From NCBI RefSeq assembly GCF_018494035.1, contig NZ_JABBFO010000003.1, positions 161,687 to 225,686 on the forward strand: a stretch of 64,000 bases of DNA. The letters run 5' to 3'. Below are positions 10,068 through 20,096 of this stretch, in pieces. Within the stretch, counting starts at the first letter, position 1; each line of letters opens with the position of its first letter. The translations under genes were made by a program, and so were the position numbers. This DNA comes from Rosenbergiella australiborealis. GTDB lineage: Bacteria; Pseudomonadota; Gammaproteobacteria; Enterobacterales; Enterobacteriaceae. The notes beneath the pieces are model-generated. The model made no database searches. It had not been told where the DNA came from and saw only the letters and a list, made by a program, of their open reading frames with translations.

Positions 10068-11375
10068 CTATTGAGCTTGCCCCATCGCAAGATAACGCTG
10101 CATCTCCTCGTCTGGTACCATGCTGCCACCGGTCGCCCAGACCAGATGCGTGGCTTTATCAAGCTGAGATGTTGGGTCGCTGCACACCCATAATGGGCCT
10201 TGCATACCGGCTAATGCCGAAGGCTCCAGTTGAATATTTTCCGTGCGGTGAAGTAAAAGCTGTAAGTCCGCGAGTCGTTGGTCGCTTAGGGTGTAACAGC
10301 CATCGATCAGTGATTGCATGGCACGTCCGACGAATCCTGAGGCACGACCCACGGCCAAGCCATCGGCGATGGTTTGATTATCGAGCCCGATATCTTGAAC
10401 AGAGATGGCATCGTGATAGCCCGTGCTCATACCGAGCAGCATACAGGGGGAGTGTGTCGGTTCGGCGAAGAAGCAGTGTACGGCATCGCCAAAGGCAAGT
10501 TTGAGTCCAAACGCCACGCCCCCCGGCCCACCGCCTACACCACAGGGTAAGTAGACATAAAGCGGATGTTCGCGATCAACGCTAATGCCTAATGCTGCTA
10601 ATTGCTCGGGGAGGCGCAAGCCAGCGACGGCATAGCCTAGAAATAGCGTGTGCGAGTGTTCGTCATCGATAAAGAAACAGTAGGGATCGTTAGCCGCTGT
10701 TTGTCGGCCTTGCTCGACGGCAACACTGTAGTCATCTTCGTGCTCCACCACGGTAACCTGATGGTCCCTCAGTCGCTGTTTTTTCCACTCCCGGGCATCC
10801 GCTGACATATGAACAATAACTTGAAAGCCTAATGTTGCCCCCATAATCCCAATCGATAGCCCAAGGTTGCCGGTCGAACCTACCGCAATTTTATAGCGCC
10901 CAAAAAATTCACGGCACTCGGGGGATAATAGACGGCGGTAATCGTCCTGCTCACTAAGAAGTCCTGCATCGACAGCGAGCTTTTCGGCCAGAACGAGCAC
11001 TTCATAGATCCCACCACGCGCTTTAATCGAGCCAGAAATCGGTAGGTGACTATCTTTCTTCAACCAGAGTTTCCCTGCTAAAGAGCCTTGTTGCATGAGC
11101 GCGTGTTGCATAGCAGGGAGGGCCACCACCTCTGATTCAATGATCCCTCCTCGTGAACGGCTTTCTGGGAAAGCTTCAGCGATCAATGGAGCAAATCGTT
11201 GTAAGCGCGCCGCAGCATCTTGGACGTCTTCTAGTGTCAATCCTACCTGTGCTAATCCTTCGGTAGCAGGCAGTTGTTGCGGATTATTCCAAAACACAGC
11301 AGTCTGGGCAGCGAGTTGTTGTACGATTTCCAATCTATGTAGCTGAGCAAATTTATCAGTCATAATCTTATTCAC
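10068..11375 (-). CDS. dsdA: D-serine dehydratase
   Basis: A PLP enzyme that converts D-serine to pyruvate and ammonia. The 435 residues (E. coli 442) carry the PLP lysine K118 in [17 protein letters not shown]. The phosphate-binding glycines are in [11 protein letters not shown] and the substrate/cofactor region in [17 protein letters not shown]. Two starts are possible: a GTG at 11375 and an ATG at 11363; neither has a strong ribosome site, so the N-terminus may be four residues shorter. The usual partners dsdX (transporter) and dsdC (regulator) are absent on either side. The downstream idnO on the same strand has its own control site. Confidence 0.95.
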   Translation of the reverse strand: MNKIMTDKFAQLHRLEIVQQLAAQTAVFWNNPQQLPATEGLAQVGLTLEDVQDAAARLQRFAPLIAEAFPESRSRGGIIESEVVALPAMQHALMQQGSLAGKLWLKKDSHLPISGSIKARGGIYEVLVLAEKLAVDAGLLSEQDDYRRLLSPECREFFGRYKIAVGSTGNLGLSIGIMGATLGFQVIVHMSADAREWKKQRLRDHQVTVVEHEDDYSVAVEQGRQTAANDPYCFFIDDEHSHTLFLGYAVAGLRLPEQLAALGISVDREHPLYVYLPCGVGGGPGGVAFGLKLAFGDAVHCFFAEPTHSPCMLLGMSTGYHDAISVQDIGLDNQTIADGLAVGRASGFVGRAMQSLIDGCYTLSDQRLADLQLLLHRTENIQLEPSALAGMQGPLWVCSDPTSQLDKATHLVWATGGSMVPDEEMQRYLAMGQAQ

Positions 11376-11621
11376 TTATTACAAAAAATAACGGTAATTG
11401 GCGGGATGGCGAGTTATGTTGCAGCACTAGTCAGAATACTGCGGCCACAGCCTTACTGACAAGCGATCACTGTGCAGCTCAGCCTGAAGAGATAGCCTCA
11501 GCACGTAAAACTGATTTTTTATCCCACAAAAATGGGATGGATAACACTACTGAATAGTCCTCAAGTGTTTACAGGTTTTCGCATTGATGGTTGAGAAATA
11601 TTCGATGGTTAATACTGTTTA

Positions 11622-11978
11622 ATGAAAAATAGGATATGGCTGGCCACCATTTTTCTCCTAACCGGATGCCCTGGACCGGGTGATCGAATGATAGATCGTA
11701 AATTTACAACCGTATCTATCAAAGATAAGCAAGTTTGTGTGGTTTCACCACTAGAGCCACAGCAACGGATCACGGCTATTCAAATCAATAGTGATACAAA
11801 CGACTCTCTTCACGAGATTTTCGATGACAAGCCTATTTATGTTCCTAAGGGGGAGTGTCTGCCTGTGTTCGGTTTTAGGTTTAGATTTGGTGTGCGCTAT
11901 AACGTCGCTTATGGTGTCCAATCGAAACGGTCAGCGCCGTATTTAGTTATTGCTGAATTTTCTTATCCTAAAGAATAA
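11622..11978 (+). CDS. Small lipoprotein resembling T6SS-immunity periplasmic lipoproteins
   Basis: 118 residues with a lipoprotein signal: basic start MKNR, a hydrophobic stretch, and lipobox LLTG-C16 followed by PGPGDR. The mature part (about 100 residues) is beta-rich and ends in AEFSYPKE. The arrangement of CPGPGDR, a -TVSIKD- strand and a CVVSP segment is one I associate with entries annotated as putative T6SS immunity periplasmic lipoprotein. That name is from memory and not proven. There is no effector, vgrG or other type VI gene nearby, so it would be an orphan. The ribosome site is weak. It is flanked by 246 bp and 272 bp of non-coding DNA. Confidence 0.55.
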   Translation: MKNRIWLATIFLLTGCPGPGDRMIDRKFTTVSIKDKQVCVVSPLEPQQRITAIQINSDTNDSLHEIFDDKPIYVPKGECLPVFGFRFRFGVRYNVAYGVQSKRSAPYLVIAEFSYPKE

Positions 11979-12210
11979 AGCGCGAACGGCTCTTAGTGCT
12001 AGGCTATGAGGCGGTATTGATGATAGGAGGGCATCTCCAGGCGGCAGAGAGACCTGATTGATGACCTCCGCCGGGCACCACCTTTTACTTAGCTGAGAAT
12101 CGCCACGCGCAACATTCATGGAACGGGATACAGCTTATCGGCAGCCCCAGCAGGGTATCTGGCAAAAGACTGGTTACAAGGGGGTGATTGCTCATGCTGA
12201 TGCGTTAAAG

Positions 12211-12238
12211 GTTGGACAGGGGCACGGCCCCGTCCGAC
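12211..12238 (+). terminator. Strong GC-rich hairpin between the lipoprotein gene and yegS
   Basis: gttggac-a-ggggc pairs with gcccc-gtccgac around an acg loop: a 12-bp stem with one bulged A. It is followed by acttttg on the plus strand and by aaccttt on the minus strand, so it may terminate both converging genes. Neither T-run is long, hence moderate confidence. Confidence 0.5.
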
Positions 12239-12250
12239 ACTTTTGCAACA

Positions 12251-13141
12251 TTAGCCCAATAGTGGGCAAGGACTGGGTAGGCGAAAGCGGATCGCTTCAC
12301 CTAATACGTTAAAGTGAAAGCGGGTACCACTGTAGGGTTCGCCATCTAAGTTAAAGGTCATGGTGTGTTCGCTAGTGAGGATAAATTCACTGGCGCGCTG
12401 GTTGATGATATTCGGATTTTCATCTTCACTCGTTAAGGCATGCAGTAGCGAAGGAAGAATCTCTTGGGCGGTAATAATAGTTAAAGCCAGTTGCTGATCA
12501 TTGATTAAGGCGGCTGGGCATAATCGTTGGCCTCCTCCGGCAATACGGCCGTTGCCGACCGCAATAACTAAGGCGTCGCCTTGCCATTGCCACTGCTCGC
12601 TAGTTATGGTGCAACTGTCTGGCTTCAATCGGTCCATCCGTAGAAGTCCGTGCAGAAAATAGGACGCCCCACCCAATGCTGATTTTAGTTTCTCGGGTGT
12701 TTCAGTGGTGATCCGCGTTCCAAAACCGCCCGTTGCCATATTGATAAAGTAGTGCTGTTGGTTGACACAAGCTAGGTCGATAGGGTGAGCCGTCGCAGTT
12801 AGGGCTAATCGCAGGGCTGCTTCAGGCTGTTGCGGGACTCCCGCACTGGTGGCAAAGTCATTCGCCGTTCCTAAAGGCAGTACGGCGAGGGGCGGACGTT
12901 GATCCTCGGAGAATTGCATTACGCTATTGACCGCCTCGTTTAGACTACCATCACCGCCGCCGATGATAAGCGTTGAACAGTGTGCGGCGATGGCTTCCGT
13001 AATGAAGCGATGGCAGTCACCCAACTCCCAGGTCACTCTGACTTGTAGGTTGATCCCTTCATCGCGCAATTGAGTGACAGCGTCACGAATGGTGGGTTCA
13101 CTGGCTTTTTTGCCGTTTAAAATCAGAAACGTTGGAGCCAT
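12251..13141 (-). CDS. yegS: Lipid kinase YegS (diacylglycerol kinase family)
   Basis: A soluble lipid kinase of the DAGK catalytic family; the E. coli protein phosphorylates phosphatidylglycerol in vitro. It has 296 residues (E. coli 299). The nucleotide-binding motif GGGDGSLNEAVN lies near residues 61-72, followed by LPLGTANDFA near 90 and NMATGGFG near 138. The C-terminal half is the beta-sandwich lipid-binding domain ending in YSGTRFHFNVLGEAIRFRLP. The ATG at 13141 comes 33 bases after the trhP stop on the same strand, so the two are likely co-transcribed. Confidence 0.93.
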   Translation of the reverse strand: MAPTFLILNGKKASEPTIRDAVTQLRDEGINLQVRVTWELGDCHRFITEAIAAHCSTLIIGGGDGSLNEAVNSVMQFSEDQRPPLAVLPLGTANDFATSAGVPQQPEAALRLALTATAHPIDLACVNQQHYFINMATGGFGTRITTETPEKLKSALGGASYFLHGLLRMDRLKPDSCTITSEQWQWQGDALVIAVGNGRIAGGGQRLCPAALINDQQLALTIITAQEILPSLLHALTSEDENPNIINQRASEFILTSEHTMTFNLDGEPYSGTRFHFNVLGEAIRFRLPSPCPLLG

Positions 13142-13174
13142 GCTCGTTACCTTCGCTTAATCAAATAGGCTTCT

Positions 13175-14527
13175 TTATACCATATTTTGGCGATGCGGCG
13201 CTTGTGTTGTCTGTCCCGTTTCCAAATGGCGAACTAACAATGCGTACTCAAGTGCTGTGTCGGGAGGAATGGGGAGCCACACACGATAACCATCACCGGG
13301 GGCAACGGTTATCTCTCGGTGATTTTTATCTCTAAGTGTCGCGAGGGTAAACGAGAAGTTACCCTTAGGCGTCATGACTTCCAGATGGTCACCACACTGG
13401 AACTTATTTTTAACGATCACCTCGGCGAAACCGTGATCGCGCGCTTGGCTAAATTCACCGACGAATTGCTGGCGGTCGGAGACCGAATAGCCTCTTTCGT
13501 AATTTTGGTAACTATCGTGAGTATGGCGGCGTAAAAAACCTTCGGTATAGCCGCGGTGGGCTAAGCCTTCCAATGTGGTAAGGAGCGAGCGGTCAAAAGG
13601 TTTGCCGGCTTGCACATCATCGATAGCTTTACGATACACTTGCGCGGTGCGCGCACAGTAGTAGAAGGACTTAGTACGGCCTTCGATTTTTAAAGAGTGC
13701 ACGCCGAATTCGATAAGGCGCGGCACATGCTCTACCGCACGTAAATCTTTCGAGTTCATGATATAGGTACCATGTTCATCTTCCGTCGCACTCATCGGTT
13801 CATCGGGGCGCATTTTATCCGTTAAGAGAAGGGCTTGTTGGGTGGTTTGCCCTATGCCAAGGGTTGGGGCTGGCGAGGCGCTCTCAACAATGTCACCGCA
13901 CTCATTCTCTTGGGCAGGGGTGACTGTATAGTCCCATCGACAGGCGTTAGTACAGGTTCCTTGGTTAGGATCGCGTTTATTTAAATAACCTGAGAGTAAA
14001 CAACGGCCGGAATAGGCCATACAAAGCGCGCCATGCACGAATACTTCGAGTTCCATCTCGGGGACGCGCTGGCGGATCTCGGCAATTTCCTCTAACGATA
14101 GCTCACGAGAGAGAATGACTCGGCTGATGCCTTGGGCTTGCCAAAATTTGACTGTGGCCCAATTGACCGCATTTGCCTGGACGGATAGATGGATGGGGAG
14201 GGTGGGAAAGTGTTCGCGTACCAGCATGATTAACCCAGGGTCAGACATAATTAACGCGTCGGGTTGCATCGCGACGACCGGCGTCAAATCGCGGATAAAG
14301 GTCTTAAGCTTGGCGTTATGGGGCGCAATATTGCTCACCACATAAAATTTCTTGCCCAATTGATGGGCTTCTTGAATCCCTAGCGCTAGGTTTTCAAGGG
14401 TAAATTCATTGTTTCTTACGCGCAGGCTATAACGGGGTTGTCCCGCATAGACGGCATCTGCCCCATAAGCGAACGCATAACGCATATTTTTTAAGGAACC
14501 GGCGGGAGAAAGTAATTCGGTGGTCAT
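13175..14527 (-). CDS. trhP: tRNA hydroxylation protein TrhP (YegQ, U32 family)
   Basis: Needed for prephenate-dependent 5-hydroxylation of uridine 34 in certain tRNAs. The protein has 450 residues (E. coli about 453). The peptidase-U32 signature EVFVHGALCMAYSGRCLLS, near residues 163-181, supplies two cysteines of the expected Fe-S site, and further cysteines follow in CTNACRWDY. The N-terminus ELLSPAGSLKNMRYAFAYGADAVY is the standard U32 start. The ATG at 14527 was chosen for agreement with the family. It lies between yegD and yegS on the same strand. Confidence 0.95.
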   Translation of the reverse strand: MTTELLSPAGSLKNMRYAFAYGADAVYAGQPRYSLRVRNNEFTLENLALGIQEAHQLGKKFYVVSNIAPHNAKLKTFIRDLTPVVAMQPDALIMSDPGLIMLVREHFPTLPIHLSVQANAVNWATVKFWQAQGISRVILSRELSLEEIAEIRQRVPEMELEVFVHGALCMAYSGRCLLSGYLNKRDPNQGTCTNACRWDYTVTPAQENECGDIVESASPAPTLGIGQTTQQALLLTDKMRPDEPMSATEDEHGTYIMNSKDLRAVEHVPRLIEFGVHSLKIEGRTKSFYYCARTAQVYRKAIDDVQAGKPFDRSLLTTLEGLAHRGYTEGFLRRHTHDSYQNYERGYSVSDRQQFVGEFSQARDHGFAEVIVKNKFQCGDHLEVMTPKGNFSFTLATLRDKNHREITVAPGDGYRVWLPIPPDTALEYALLVRHLETGQTTQAPHRQNMV

Positions 14528-14634
14528 AGTACAGCCCTACATATAAGCAGGGTTTATTAACCCTGCAAAAAGTAGGTGATTTTATGTATCCCGCTAACAA
14601 CTAACAATGCTGAACAACGACTTCCTTGATCTGG

Positions 14635-15987
14635 CTACCTAAAAAGGGTGTTAGCCCAGCGGGTAAGACCAAGGGTCACCGAACCAAAATCATCACCCTG
14701 AATAATGGGTGTATTAGGGAGCAACTGCTCTAAAGCATGACGCAGTAATGGAGAACGTGCACTTCCCCCTGTTAGATAGATGACTTGCGGTGCGGTTGTT
14801 GCCTGTTGCATAACTTCGACCACTTGTTGCAGCATTTTCTGTAAAGGGGATTCGATAGCCTCACGAAAGATTGTTGCGGTTAAGTGATGTGTTAATCCGT
14901 TTTCAAGATAATCAAGCGGGCAACATGTTTCGTCTTGAACGGAAAGATCAATCTTCGCCTGTTCAGCACTTCGCACTATTTGATAGCTCTGTTTCTCTCG
15001 CCATAAAGTCAGTAAACGGGTCACTAGTTCGGGATGTTGAGCTTCTTTGACCAGTTGTTGCAACTGCTGCGCGCTACTTGGGCTGTAAAAGTCACCTTGT
15101 GCCATCACATCATTGATAGCAACGGCATTCCACCACGGCAGTAGGGGGAGGGCTTTGCCTGAGCGAGAGGGACTACCGGCGCCTAATAAAGGCATTAGCT
15201 GCTTATAAGCCAGCATAATATCGAGATCATTCCCTCCGACGCGACAGCCACTGTGGGCCAATAAACTCTCGCTGCGTTGTGCTTTATCGCGCCATTCCGG
15301 CCCCATTAGGAGTAATGAACAGTCGGTTGTTCCCCCCCCGATATCAACCACCAGTACGCGGGTTTCACAGGTAAGCTGGGATTCATACTCTAACCCTGCA
15401 GCCACCGGCTCGAATTGAAACTCGACGTCACGAAATCCGGCACGCAGTGCCGCTCTACGAAGAATACCGATCGCTTGCTGATTAGCCTCTTCACCACCGG
15501 TTCCCTGAAAATTGACCGGTCGCCCAATAACCGCTTGTTCAATGGGCGTCTGGGTATGTTGTTCTGCTTGCTGACGGATATGCAGCATCATGGCGCAGAC
15601 GACATCATCAAAAAAAGCAATTTGTTGGGGTTTGAGCCCTTTAGCGCCAAGGAATGATTTAGGGGATTTTACAAACCAAACATCCTGCGGATCGGCGATA
15701 TATTGGCTGAGCGCACTGAGCCCGAATTGTACGCTTTGCGCGCTAACCGGTAAATCTTCGTCACGATTGGTACGCAGAGCTTGTTGCAAGAGGGCGGTCT
15801 CTTCGGGAGTCTGATAACTAACGCCATGATGACGGTATAGCCACTCGCTGACCACGGAACGAATAGGGGCGCTAATCATCGATGGGAGTAATTTATCTGA
15901 GCCCGCTATCGGCAGCTGTTGGAACTGACCTTCGCGCTCAATGGCGACTGAGCAGTTCGCGGTACCATAATCAAAACCAATTACCAT
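14635..15987 (-). CDS. yegD: Hsp70-like putative chaperone YegD
   Basis: An actin/Hsp70-fold ATPase of unclear client range. It has 450 residues, the E. coli length. The phosphate-1 motif FDYGTANCSVAI lies at residues 4-15, the second phosphate motif VVDIGGGTTDCS near 208, and the adenosine motif LTGGSARSPLL near 412. There is no classical substrate-binding lid, as expected for YegD. It is followed on the same strand by trhP after about 107 bp. Confidence 0.94.
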   Translation of the reverse strand: MVIGFDYGTANCSVAIEREGQFQQLPIAGSDKLLPSMISAPIRSVVSEWLYRHHGVSYQTPEETALLQQALRTNRDEDLPVSAQSVQFGLSALSQYIADPQDVWFVKSPKSFLGAKGLKPQQIAFFDDVVCAMMLHIRQQAEQHTQTPIEQAVIGRPVNFQGTGGEEANQQAIGILRRAALRAGFRDVEFQFEPVAAGLEYESQLTCETRVLVVDIGGGTTDCSLLLMGPEWRDKAQRSESLLAHSGCRVGGNDLDIMLAYKQLMPLLGAGSPSRSGKALPLLPWWNAVAINDVMAQGDFYSPSSAQQLQQLVKEAQHPELVTRLLTLWREKQSYQIVRSAEQAKIDLSVQDETCCPLDYLENGLTHHLTATIFREAIESPLQKMLQQVVEVMQQATTAPQVIYLTGGSARSPLLRHALEQLLPNTPIIQGDDFGSVTLGLTRWANTLFR

Positions 15988-16054
15988 GCTACACCCCTAT
16001 GACCAAAAGGGGCGCACTGTAACGGGTTACGCAATAAAGTCAATTGCTAACTGC

Positions 16055-16675
16055 CTATTGTTCTGAGGAGAACAATTGCTGTCGCGTATGTGGCGATTCC
16101 ATACCGGCAAGTTTGGCGGCGAGGGTGCCGAGAAAATGTTGTGTCGTTGCGGGCTTACCGTTAAGCACAAGCAATATCGGTAAGATAGCGATAAGTAACA
16201 ATTCAGTGAGTGTCACCGCTTTCATAGGAATATTTCGTTGCAAAGCCAGAAAGAACAGACTGCAACAGGCACCGAGAAGAAATCCGCTAATTACTTCACT
16301 GGGTGAGTGGGCATGCAGTACCAGACGTGAATAAGCGATAATGAGAGCAAAGAGGTAACCAACCAGCACAAACAGCAAAGGGCGTTTTATGGAAAATCCG
16401 CGAGCAATAAACCAGAAAAAAATAGGCCAGAAAGTGGTAGACATTGTGGTATGGCCGCTGAACCCCGTAAAGTTGAAGCGGGCACTGCCGATTAAATAGC
16501 CTAAAAAGAGAATTTTTGAAATACTGACCACGAGTCCCGCAGTCCCAAACGTCCCTAACCATGTGATAACGGGAGATAGGCGTAACGTATTGTAGAATAG
16601 GGCAAAAGCCAAGACAACAGCGCTGGGTAATAGCAGCATACTATCACCAAAATAGGTCAAGGTTTGCCAGTGCAT
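16055..16675 (-). CDS. PAP2-family membrane phosphatase
   Basis: An integral membrane phosphatase, probably acting on lipid or undecaprenyl phosphates. Motifs of the type 2 phosphatidic acid phosphatase family are visible: GFSGHTTMS (domain 2) and YSRLVLHAHSPSEVISG (domain 3, with E where D is usual), plus a weak first motif around SKILFLGY. Five to six hydrophobic segments span its 206 residues. I chose the ATG at 16675 because gagagga lies 4 bases before it; an upstream TTG at 16717 has no ribosome site and adds 14 non-hydrophobic residues. It sits between yegD and udk. I cannot assign it to LpxT, PgpB or YbjG. Confidence 0.8.
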   Translation of the reverse strand: MHWQTLTYFGDSMLLLPSAVVLAFALFYNTLRLSPVITWLGTFGTAGLVVSISKILFLGYLIGSARFNFTGFSGHTTMSTTFWPIFFWFIARGFSIKRPLLFVLVGYLFALIIAYSRLVLHAHSPSEVISGFLLGACCSLFFLALQRNIPMKAVTLTELLLIAILPILLVLNGKPATTQHFLGTLAAKLAGMESPHTRQQLFSSEQ

Positions 16676-16899
16676 AAATCCTCTCGGGTTGATAATGATC
16701 AGCTGCCACTCAGCCAATGCAGCGCGATAGTGTATCCAACCCTTACCAAAAAAACAGCGCTAAACGCTTAAAAGTCCGTGCTTTTTGCTAGCATCACCTG
16801 AGTGAAACCCTTATAATCGCCGGCGTTTATCCTCTCATTTAGCTAGAGTGCTTGCCATCAATAGCGGGTATTTCGGCTTCAGTTTCAGGTTGTAAAATA

Positions 16900-17541
16900 A
16901 TGACTGACCAGTCTCATCAATGTGTAATTATCGGAATTGCGGGTGCATCCGCATCTGGAAAAAGTTTAATTGCTAGCACGCTCTATCGTGAAATTCGTGA
17001 CCAAGTAGGGGACGAGCACATCGGCGTGATCCCCGAAGATTGTTATTACCGCGACCAAAGCCATTTAACGATGGAAGAGCGTATCAAAACGAATTATGAC
17101 CATCCTAACGCGATGGACCACGATTTATTATTAAATCAATTGCAAGCAATTAAGTCTGGTCAGTCGATTGAATTACCGATGTACAGTTACACTGAACATA
17201 CTCGCTTGACGCAAACGCAAACATTAAACCCAAAAAAAGTCATTATTCTTGAAGGGATTTTGCTCCTTACTGATGCCCGTCTACGCGATGAATTAAACTT
17301 CTCTATTTTTGTGGATACGCCGTTAGATATCTGTTTAATGCGTCGAATGAAGCGTGATGTCAACGAACGCGGACGTTCTATGGATTCGGTGATGAAGCAA
17401 TATCAGAAAACCGTTCGCCCTATGTTCTTGCAATTTATTGAGCCTTCTAAACAATACGCAGATATTATCGTGCCTCGCGGTGGAAAAAATCGTATTGCTA
17501 TCGATATTTTAAAAGCTAAGATTAATCAATTCTTTGAGTAA
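16900..17541 (+). CDS. udk: Uridine kinase
   Basis: Phosphorylates uridine and cytidine to UMP and CMP in pyrimidine salvage. The 213 residues match E. coli Udk exactly in length when started at the ATG at 16900 ([10 protein letters not shown]); the longer reading from 16852 adds 16 unlikely residues. The P-loop GASASGKS lies near residues 15-22, and the nucleoside-binding block [11 protein letters not shown] and the LID-type [13 protein letters not shown] are both visible. It is followed 35 bp later by dcd and then asmA, the conserved udk-dcd-asmA order. Confidence 0.98.
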   Translation: MTDQSHQCVIIGIAGASASGKSLIASTLYREIRDQVGDEHIGVIPEDCYYRDQSHLTMEERIKTNYDHPNAMDHDLLLNQLQAIKSGQSIELPMYSYTEHTRLTQTQTLNPKKVIILEGILLLTDARLRDELNFSIFVDTPLDICLMRRMKRDVNERGRSMDSVMKQYQKTVRPMFLQFIEPSKQYADIIVPRGGKNRIAIDILKAKINQFFE

Positions 17542-17576
17542 GTTTTTATTACCGACTTTTTTATTAGGGAACCACT

Positions 17577-18158
17577 ATGAGATTATGCGACCGTGACATT
17601 GAGGCATGGATGGACGAAGGTAAACTTGCCATCGAACCCCGTCCTCCTGTTGAGCGGATTAATGGTGCTACGGTTGATGTACGATTAGGTAATGGTTTTC
17701 GGACTTTTCAAGGACATACCGCAGCATATATCGATTTAAGCGGCCCGAAAGATACAGTGAGTGCATCGCTAGAACGTGTGATGAGTGAAGAGATTGTGTT
17801 GGCGGAAGGCGAAGCCTTTTTTCTTCATCCCGGTGAGCTGGCACTCGCGGTCACTTATGAATCAGTGACGTTACCTGATAATTTAGTCGGTTGGTTGGAT
17901 GGGCGTTCTTCCCTTGCACGGTTAGGATTGATGGTGCATGTGACGGCGCACCGCATCGATCCCGGTTGGAAAGGTCGAATTGTTTTAGAGTTCTATAACT
18001 CAGGAAAACTGCCCCTTGCCTTACGCCCGGGTATGCTAATTGGTGCGCTAAGTTTCGAGCCGCTATCAGGCCCTGCGGCACGGCCTTATAACAGCCGGCA
18101 AGATGCTAAATACCGTGACCAGCAAAGTGCGGTGGCCAGTCGAATCGATAAAGATTAA
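17577..18158 (+). CDS. dcd: dCTP deaminase
   Basis: Deaminates dCTP to dUTP, the main source of dUMP for thymidylate in enterobacteria. It has 193 residues, as in E. coli. The start [17 protein letters not shown], the catalytic block [16 protein letters not shown] with its serine and arginine, the HRIDPGWKG segment carrying the essential glutamate region, and the C-terminal nucleotide loop [13 protein letters not shown] are all present. It forms a likely operon with udk and asmA; the asmA start is 21 bp downstream. Confidence 0.98.
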   Translation: MRLCDRDIEAWMDEGKLAIEPRPPVERINGATVDVRLGNGFRTFQGHTAAYIDLSGPKDTVSASLERVMSEEIVLAEGEAFFLHPGELALAVTYESVTLPDNLVGWLDGRSSLARLGLMVHVTAHRIDPGWKGRIVLEFYNSGKLPLALRPGMLIGALSFEPLSGPAARPYNSRQDAKYRDQQSAVASRIDKD

Positions 18159-18179
18159 TTTCGCTTAGAGGGAGATGGC

Positions 18180-20012
18180 ATGAGAAAGCTGATAACCACC
18201 TTCGCCATTCTCATTGCGGTGCTTGTCGCAGGAATGACGGCATTAGTGCTGTTGGTCAATCCAAATGACTTCAAAAGTTATATGGTTCAGCAGGTTAAAA
18301 AGCGCAGTGGTTATCAACTGGTGCTTAACGGTGATCTACGCTGGCACGTATGGCCGAAACTCAGTATTTTAAGCGGCCCGATGTCGTTGACTGCCCCGGG
18401 TGCAGCACAGCCTACGGTGACCGCCGACAATATGCGCTTAGATGTTGAGTTATTACCATTACTCTCTCATCAACTGCATATTAGTAATATTTTAATTACC
18501 CATGCGGTTATCCAAGCTATTCCTGAATCTGCGGCGCAATCCGGACTCAATACGCCTATTGCGCCGGATGATCCTTCCTCGCTTTCCCCGACACTGGGGC
18601 ATTGGTCGTTAGACATCGCCCGCGTGGCAATTACCAACAGTTTACTGGTTTGGCAAGATCCACAAGGCGAACAACTGAATTTTCGTAACCTCACGCTTAG
18701 ACTTCATCAAGATGAGACCCGTTCCGGGCATTACCATTTATTGACTGCCTTGACGCGTAATCAGCAAACCTTTTCTGTCGATCTCGAAGGGCAGATGGAT
18801 GCAAGTCACTACCCTTATAAATTATTATTCTCTGTCGATCGTGGCCACTATCAACTGCAAGGTGTTTCGTTACCGGAACAGGGGATAGAAGGAGACACTT
18901 CGTTTAATGCCGAGTGGTCACCGATGAGCAGTGCTTTTGCACTAACGAATTTTTCACTGCATGCCAACGACAGTGATTTTAGCGGTGAAGCCAATGGATC
19001 ATTAGCTCCGACACTAAAATTAGGTCTCACTCTCCATTCACAAACAGCCAATTTTGACCAACTTCTGCTGTCGCATACGTCATTATCTTCTGTACCGTCG
19101 GCGTTGCCTCATCATGAAAGCACGGGGGGCGACGGGGTTGAAGCCTCCCACGTACGAACACCTGTCGTTGTTGAAAAAAATAACCGTGGCTTTATTGATT
19201 GGCTTAATCAGAGCGATATTTCTAGTCGCTTAACTGCTGACCAAGCGACATGGCATGGCGTTACCGTCAATGATTTAGTGCTAGACGCGCATAACGTATT
19301 GGGTGTGATGAATTTACACTCGCTCGCCGGTAAGGTGGGGGGGGGGCAGTTCGGCTTACAAGGCGAGGTCGATTTCCGTCCAGAACTAACTAAGGTGCAA
19401 CTGCAAACCGATGTGCAACGTATTCCTTTAGAGATTGTGCAGCCTCTCTTGCAGTTACCTTCTGTATTACGCGGTGCGATTTCATTACAGGGACAATTCA
19501 CCGGACAAGGATTGCAGGGTAAGGATATCGTTACCCAGTGGCAGGGCCAATCTTCGGTTGAATTACTGGGTCTGGACATTCCTCGCATGAATGTCCAGCA
19601 AATGGTGATTGATGCCGTGACCCGCGCGAGTAATCGTGTGAACGCCGATCCGAAGATTCACCCAGTGATTCCCAATATGCAGGGTCAATTTACTTTATCT
19701 AAAGGTCAACTACAGTTAACAACGCTAGAGGGAGAAAATGACCAAGTTTCTCTCAATGCGTTGGGTAATATTAATTTTGCACAGAAAAACTTAGATATTA
19801 CCTTTAATCTTCTTACCCGCGGATGGAAGGGCGATCCTAGCTTGATTGCGCTCCTCGCGAACGAGCCGATACCGCTGCGTTTCTATGGCCCTTGGAGTCA
19901 TTTACAATACGCGTTATCGGTTGATCGGTTATTGAAGAATAATTTCAAGAGCCGTGTACAGCAGTGGTTGAAGGATAACGAAAAAACGAAAAACTCGTCG
20001 TCAGGGCAGTAA
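18180..20012 (+). CDS. asmA: AsmA family outer-membrane assembly protein
   Basis: An inner-membrane-anchored periplasmic protein of the AsmA/TamB-like bridge family, linked to phospholipid transport and outer-membrane biogenesis. It has 610 residues (E. coli 617). One N-terminal membrane segment (FAILIAVLVAGMTALVLLV) precedes the family start VNPNDFKSYMVQQVKKRSGYQL. The C-terminal AsmA repeat region includes LRGAISLQGQFTGQGLQGKD and ends in a basic tail. The gagggagatggc leader supports the ATG at 18180. Confidence 0.95.
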   Translation: MRKLITTFAILIAVLVAGMTALVLLVNPNDFKSYMVQQVKKRSGYQLVLNGDLRWHVWPKLSILSGPMSLTAPGAAQPTVTADNMRLDVELLPLLSHQLHISNILITHAVIQAIPESAAQSGLNTPIAPDDPSSLSPTLGHWSLDIARVAITNSLLVWQDPQGEQLNFRNLTLRLHQDETRSGHYHLLTALTRNQQTFSVDLEGQMDASHYPYKLLFSVDRGHYQLQGVSLPEQGIEGDTSFNAEWSPMSSAFALTNFSLHANDSDFSGEANGSLAPTLKLGLTLHSQTANFDQLLLSHTSLSSVPSALPHHESTGGDGVEASHVRTPVVVEKNNRGFIDWLNQSDISSRLTADQATWHGVTVNDLVLDAHNVLGVMNLHSLAGKVGGGQFGLQGEVDFRPELTKVQLQTDVQRIPLEIVQPLLQLPSVLRGAISLQGQFTGQGLQGKDIVTQWQGQSSVELLGLDIPRMNVQQMVIDAVTRASNRVNADPKIHPVIPNMQGQFTLSKGQLQLTTLEGENDQVSLNALGNINFAQKNLDITFNLLTRGWKGDPSLIALLANEPIPLRFYGPWSHLQYALSVDRLLKNNFKSRVQQWLKDNEKTKNSSSGQ

Positions 20013-20096
20013 GGGAGAGTTTCAGATTCTCCCTATGCTGACAGGGTCTTCGCTCGTTGATACTCTCTTGCACGCACCCTAACTAATGGATGAAAG

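Noticed and set aside
9890-10504. 204-codon plus-strand ORF across the idnO-dsdA junction
   Set aside because: It overlaps the coding strand of dsdA in antisense, and its composition is that of a shadow frame.
12118-12312. 64-codon ORF overlapping the end of yegS
   Set aside because: It spans the terminator-like hairpin and the yegS 3' end; no support.
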